Shown here in pieces: positions 60,717-64,000 of a stretch of DNA of 64,000 nucleotides. A model generated the notes under the pieces. The model did not search any database, was not told where the DNA came from, and saw only the letters and a program-made list of their open reading frames with translations. The stretch is taken from the NCBI RefSeq assembly GCF_963675975.1, contig NZ_OY780939.1, positions 1,240,001 through 1,304,000 of the forward strand, read 5' to 3'. The position numbers and the translations under genes are program-made. Each line of letters opens with the position of its first letter. The first letter of the stretch is position 1. The stretch comes from Halarcobacter sp. (GTDB lineage Bacteria > Campylobacterota > Campylobacteria > Campylobacterales > Arcobacteraceae).

Positions 60717-62820
60717 ACGTCTAGAAGAGCTTTATTCTCAAAAGCAATATATTGAAAAAGAGATTGCAAAACTTGAGAATGAGTTAAAAAATAGTTCAAA
60801 AACAAATCACAATATAAAACTTTCAAAATATGATAAAATCAATCTTTTTGAAAGTTTATTTGTAAACAGAAATGATATTTATGCAAAAAAATGGATAAGT
60901 AAAGATGGCTTAAAACAAAGCTTTTATCCAGTAACTCAAACTTTTAAGGGAAAAGATTTTCTACCCTTAACTAATAAAGATTTAGAAGCACATTTAAGAG
61001 GACAGATTCAAATAGCCTCTTATATAATCGATAAAGAAAATAAAGTTAAATTTGTAGTATTGGAGATACTTCCTTCTGATATTTCAAAACTTGTAAATAG
61101 TTTCTCACTTTTACAAAGTAATTTTTTATTTGAGTACAGTTCTTATAATTCGGTTTTTGTTTGGTTGTTTTTTGAAACAAAAATAAGTGCAAAAGATTCA
61201 AGAAAATTTGCTCAATATATACTTAGAAAAGCAAATATAAATGCCAAAATATATCCAAATAAAGATTTCTCAACATTAGCTTCTTTGGAAGAGCCTTTAG
61301 AGTTACCTTTACATTTAAAATTTAGAGAAAATAATACTACAGTATTTTTTAATCCTTTTGATAATAGTATTTTTAAAAATCAATGGACAATATTACAAAA
61401 TATTAAAAAAATATCTTCGTCAACTATAGAAAAATATATAGGTTTTGATACAGTAAGCAATAGTTCTTTTATCTTAGAAGATATCCAAATTCCACCTTTT
61501 AGATTAGAATTAAAGCTATATGATTTTGTTTATATTCCAACAAAAGATTTGTCACAAACTTTTATTAACAAATTAAAAAGTTTTGCTACTTTTGATAACC
61601 CTCAAATAAAAGTATTATTAAAACTAAGAAAACCTTTATTTAATACTCCAAAAGTGATAAAAAACTTTGAAGAGGATGAAGTTTATTTAAAACTTCCTAG
61701 GGGATTGATATATAAAATTGAAGAGTTTTTTAAAGATTACAATGTAGATTATAAAATAGACAATAAAACCTATTTAGAGAAAATAGAAACCAAACAAGTG
61801 AAGTTTAATCTAAGAGAAGAACAGCAAGAAGCAATTGACTCTATACTAAAAAAAGATTTTTCAATATGTGTAGCTCCTCCAGGGTTTGGAAAAACATTAA
61901 TTGGTGCAAAAATGTTTGAGCAAAGAGCTTGTACTACATTGATAATTGTAAATAAAAATATGCTTTTATCTCAATGGATAGATAGGTTTGTAGAGTATTT
62001 TGGATATGAAAAAAAAGATATTGGATATTTAGGGAAAAGTAAAAATAAACTAAATGGACAAATTGATGTAGCAACTATGCAAAGTTTAAAAAATACACCA
62101 GATGTAATCAACAACTATTCTTTTGTTATAGTTGACGAGTGTCACCATATCCCAGCAGTTACTTTTGAACAAATCGTTAAAAACTTTTTTGGAAGATATA
62201 TTTTAGGCCTTAGTGCAACTCCAAATAGAAAAGATGGTTTAGAGCCAATACTTTTCCAACAATTAGGAAACTTAGCCTATGAATATAAAAATAAAAAAAC
62301 TGTTAAAAATCATTTAAAGGTTATAAAAACAGAGTTTACAAGTACTTGTGATACTTATGCAGAATTGATAAATGAAATATCAAGGGATGAAAATAGAAAC
62401 AATCTTATTATAGAACAAATTGTTTCAAATAAAGAAAGAAAAATTTTACTTTTAACTGATAGAATAGAGCATATAAATATTTTAGAAGAGAAACTTCTTA
62501 ATATGGATTTTGATTTTGTTTCAATCCATGGAAGTCTTAGTAAAAAAGAACAAGAAGAAAAGATGCAGTTAGTAGAAGAGAAAAATCTTATATTAGCTAC
62601 TACTTCATATTTTGGAGAGGGGATAGATTTTCCCCATTTAAATACAATTATTTTTGCAACCCCAATCTCATATTTTGGAAGATTGGTTCAATATTTAGGT
62701 AGAATTGGAAGAGGCAATCAAGAGTGTTTAGCTATTGATTTATTAGATTATAAAAATGCAATGCTTAATTCAGCATATAAAAAACGTATCCCTGGATATA
62801 AGCAAATGCACTATATTTAG
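60697..62820 (+). CDS. TOTE-type primase-like domain fused to superfamily II helicase
   Basis: This 707-residue protein has a coiled coil (about 5-35), a region like the archaeo-eukaryotic primase domain of TOTE conflict proteins (about 48-245), a middle region typical of the same proteins (about 250-370, LKLPRGLIYKIEEFFKDY), and an SF2 helicase with Walker A APPGFGKT (393-400), DECHH (480-484), LSATPNR (505-511) and motif VI QYLGRIGR. YAKKW (62-66) and LPLTNKDLEAHLRGQ (89-103) match the TOTE domain. The catalytic Asp-x-Asp position reads VVLEILPSD (120-128) and the Ser-x-His position reads SSYNSVFVWLFF, so primase activity is probably lost. It starts inside the bactofilin gene, where Helicobacter has mfd. 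Confidence 0.82.
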   Translation: MAQKIHERLEELYSQKQYIEKEIAKLENELKNSSKTNHNIKLSKYDKINLFESLFVNRNDIYAKKWISKDGLKQSFYPVTQTFKGKDFLPLTNKDLEAHLRGQIQIASYIIDKENKVKFVVLEILPSDISKLVNSFSLLQSNFLFEYSSYNSVFVWLFFETKISAKDSRKFAQYILRKANINAKIYPNKDFSTLASLEEPLELPLHLKFRENNTTVFFNPFDNSIFKNQWTILQNIKKISSSTIEKYIGFDTVSNSSFILEDIQIPPFRLELKLYDFVYIPTKDLSQTFINKLKSFATFDNPQIKVLLKLRKPLFNTPKVIKNFEEDEVYLKLPRGLIYKIEEFFKDYNVDYKIDNKTYLEKIETKQVKFNLREEQQEAIDSILKKDFSICVAPPGFGKTLIGAKMFEQRACTTLIIVNKNMLLSQWIDRFVEYFGYEKKDIGYLGKSKNKLNGQIDVATMQSLKNTPDVINNYSFVIVDECHHIPAVTFEQIVKNFFGRYILGLSATPNRKDGLEPILFQQLGNLAYEYKNKKTVKNHLKVIKTEFTSTCDTYAELINEISRDENRNNLIIEQIVSNKERKILLLTDRIEHINILEEKLLNMDFDFVSIHGSLSKKEQEEKMQLVEEKNLILATTSYFGEGIDFPHLNTIIFATPISYFGRLVQYLGRIGRGNQECLAIDLLDYKNAMLNSAYKKRIPGYKQMHYI

Positions 62821-62834
62821 ATTAGAGGAAAAAG

Positions 62835-64000
62835 ATGTTAGGGATTATAGTTTGGACACTATTTATTGCAATAATTGTAAATATAATATTAAAAAAAGTT
62901 CATTTGCCAACAATCATTGGATATATTGTTACAGGTACAATTATCGCTTATGTATTTGATTTACATAATGCTGTTAACAATCATGATTTGAAAGAGATTG
63001 CAGAGTTTGGTGTTGTATTTCTAATGTTTACCATTGGTTTAGAGTTTTCAATTGAACATTTAAAAAAGATGAAAAAAGAGGTGTTTTTCACAGGAAGTTT
63101 ACAAATACTTGTAACAACCTCTTTTGTTGTATTTTTATGTATGGTTGTTTTAGGTTTTGATTTTAAAACATCACTTGTAATAGGTGCCGCTTTATCTTTA
63201 TCTTCTACAGCAATTGTATTAAAAACATATAATGAAACAAATGAGATTAAAAAAAGACATGGACAAAGGGTTTTAGGTATTTTAATTATGCAAGATATTG
63301 CAGTGATTCCTATTTTACTTATGATGTCATTTTTTACATCTGGAGATGACCAAGATGTAGTAAGACTTATTTTTAATACTACTGTTGCTGCATTTATATT
63401 AATAGCACTATTATATGTGGTTGGGAAATATCTTCTTGAACCATTTTTCGAGCATGTTACAAAAGCTGAATCTGATGAGCTTTTTGTAGCATCTGTATTA
63501 CTTATTGCCATAGGAGCTTCATATTTGGCTCACCATTTTGGATTTACCTATTCATTGGGAGCTTTTGTTGCAGGTATGATGATTAGTGAAACAAAATTTA
63601 AACATCAAGTTGAAGCTGACCTCACACCTTTTAGAAATCTTCTTTTAGGGGTTTTCTTTATAACAGTTGGGATGCAGATTAATTTTTCAGTTATTGCAGA
63701 CAATATCTTAATTATATTAATATTGCTTCCTGTTTTATTGTTGTTAAAATATGCAATTATTTATCTTATAGTTAGAATTGATGATACTAAAAGGGTAGCT
63801 TTTAAAACTGCTTTATCTTTAGTTCAAATTGGAGAATTCTCTTTAGCAATTTTAGAATTAGCAAGAAGTTCAAGTTTACTAGACCCTACATATTCACAAA
63901 TACTAATAGTAACTATAGTAATCTCTATGATATTAACTCCAATAGTTTTAAAAAATATGTCAGGTTTAGCATCAAAATTGGTGCCAGATGATACTCTAAC
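62835..64000 (+). CDS. KefB/KefC-type cation:proton antiporter (C-terminus cut by window edge)
   Basis: Translated from ATG 62835 (AGAGGAA 6-7 bases upstream), 388 residues are visible and the frame stays open at the edge. This is the membrane exchanger domain of the CPA2 family with about 11-12 helices; LPTIIGYIVTGTIIAY, FGVVFLMFTIGLEFS, SLSSTAIVLKTYNE, MQDIAVIP and GAFVAGMMISE are family signatures. A TrkA-N nucleotide-binding domain may follow beyond the edge, which would decide between Kef-type potassium efflux and plain sodium/proton exchange. It begins 14 bases after the helicase gene, probably in the same transcript. Confidence 0.92.
   Translation, partial: MLGIIVWTLFIAIIVNIILKKVHLPTIIGYIVTGTIIAYVFDLHNAVNNHDLKEIAEFGVVFLMFTIGLEFSIEHLKKMKKEVFFTGSLQILVTTSFVVFLCMVVLGFDFKTSLVIGAALSLSSTAIVLKTYNETNEIKKRHGQRVLGILIMQDIAVIPILLMMSFFTSGDDQDVVRLIFNTTVAAFILIALLYVVGKYLLEPFFEHVTKAESDELFVASVLLIAIGASYLAHHFGFTYSLGAFVAGMMISETKFKHQVEADLTPFRNLLLGVFFITVGMQINFSVIADNILIILILLPVLLLLKYAIIYLIVRIDDTKRVAFKTALSLVQIGEFSLAILELARSSSLLDPTYSQILIVTIVISMILTPIVLKNMSGLASKLVPDDTL

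Noticed and set aside
60374-60826. 150-codon open frame antisense to bactofilin and helicase starts
   Set aside because: Both plus-strand genes are well supported; the antisense frame has no recognisable domain.
62981-63511. 176-codon open frame on the minus strand at the right end
   Set aside because: It is antisense to the antiporter's membrane helices, which explains the Ser/Thr/Ile-rich translation.
1-64000. CRISPR arrays, tRNA or rRNA genes, prophage or IS elements
   Set aside because: I read the intergenic regions and found no regularly spaced repeats, no cloverleaf with a TTCGAATC-type arm, no transposase or integrase gene. A tRNA scan would settle the RNA genes.

Overview
The window is a 64 kb piece of a very AT-rich genome whose gene set and gene order point to the Campylobacterota, most likely an Arcobacteraceae member. 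Four blocks repeat orders I recall from Helicobacter and Campylobacter: peb4-fba; DUF2018-polyprenyl synthase-hemA-proS; yajC-secD-secF-(DUF6394)-leuS-lptE-folC-M23 peptidase-bactofilin; and an HsrA/CosR-type response regulator. Many genes start with TTG or GTG after an AAGGA ribosome binding site, and the extended -10 box TGATATAAT recurs. I found no rRNA or tRNA genes, insertion sequences, prophage or CRISPR arrays, so this is mainly a chromosomal core region with strain-level extras.

Layout. 1-4.7 kb: edge-truncated response regulator/PAS/GGDEF-like protein, a small exported protein, TrpD2-like protein, alanine dehydrogenase and a LysE exporter. 4.7-8.9 kb: aapJQMP amino-acid ABC transporter with an attenuator-like hairpin behind aapJ. 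9-11.5 kb: split siroheme genes and moaA. 11.5-17 kb: two unknown proteins, then two c-di-GMP proteins (PAS-PAS-GGDEF-EAL and a transmembrane diguanylate cyclase). 17-23.7 kb: ABC ATPase, rpsO, Rrf2 regulator with a DHH phosphoesterase, biotin carboxylase with carbonic anhydrase, AraC regulator, and a LuxI/FeeM-like acyl synthase. 23.8-28.4 kb: two convergent HisKA_2 kinase/response regulator pairs. 28.5-31.1 kb: Tat-signal protein, p-cresol methylhydroxylase-like flavoprotein and cytochrome c. 31.2-33.6 kb: CoA-binding protein and an HsrA-like regulator with its own kinase. 34-37.7 kb: peb4, fba, exbBD, ACC-deaminase-like enzyme. 37.7-46.8 kb: kinase with two periplasmic binding domains, then aroK-hisD-DUF2018-ispB-hemA-proS. 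46.8-49.8 kb: two MscS channels around a CCA-adding-type enzyme. 49.9-64 kb: lnt, yajC-secDF, a large palindromic element, leuS, lptE, folC, cell-shape genes, a TOTE-type primase-helicase protein and an edge-truncated KefB-type antiporter.

The genes suggest a motile-type, environment-sensing, amino-acid-using organism: amino acids are imported (Aap), deaminated (Ald) or exported (LysE), bicarbonate is fixed by a carboxylase co-transcribed with carbonic anhydrase, and a phenolic compound can be oxidised in the periplasm with electrons passed to a c-type cytochrome. A large share of the window is signalling: four sensor kinases, four response regulators and two c-di-GMP proteins.

The most promising unusual items are the TOTE-like primase-helicase protein whose primase active-site residues appear lost (60697-62820), the HsrA-type regulator that still has a phosphorylation site and a partner kinase (31638-33624), a Tat-signal protein that may escort the cresol-dehydrogenase-like flavoprotein (28507-31104), a LuxI/FeeM-type synthase (22957-23670), and a 143-base imperfect palindrome after secF (54001-54143).
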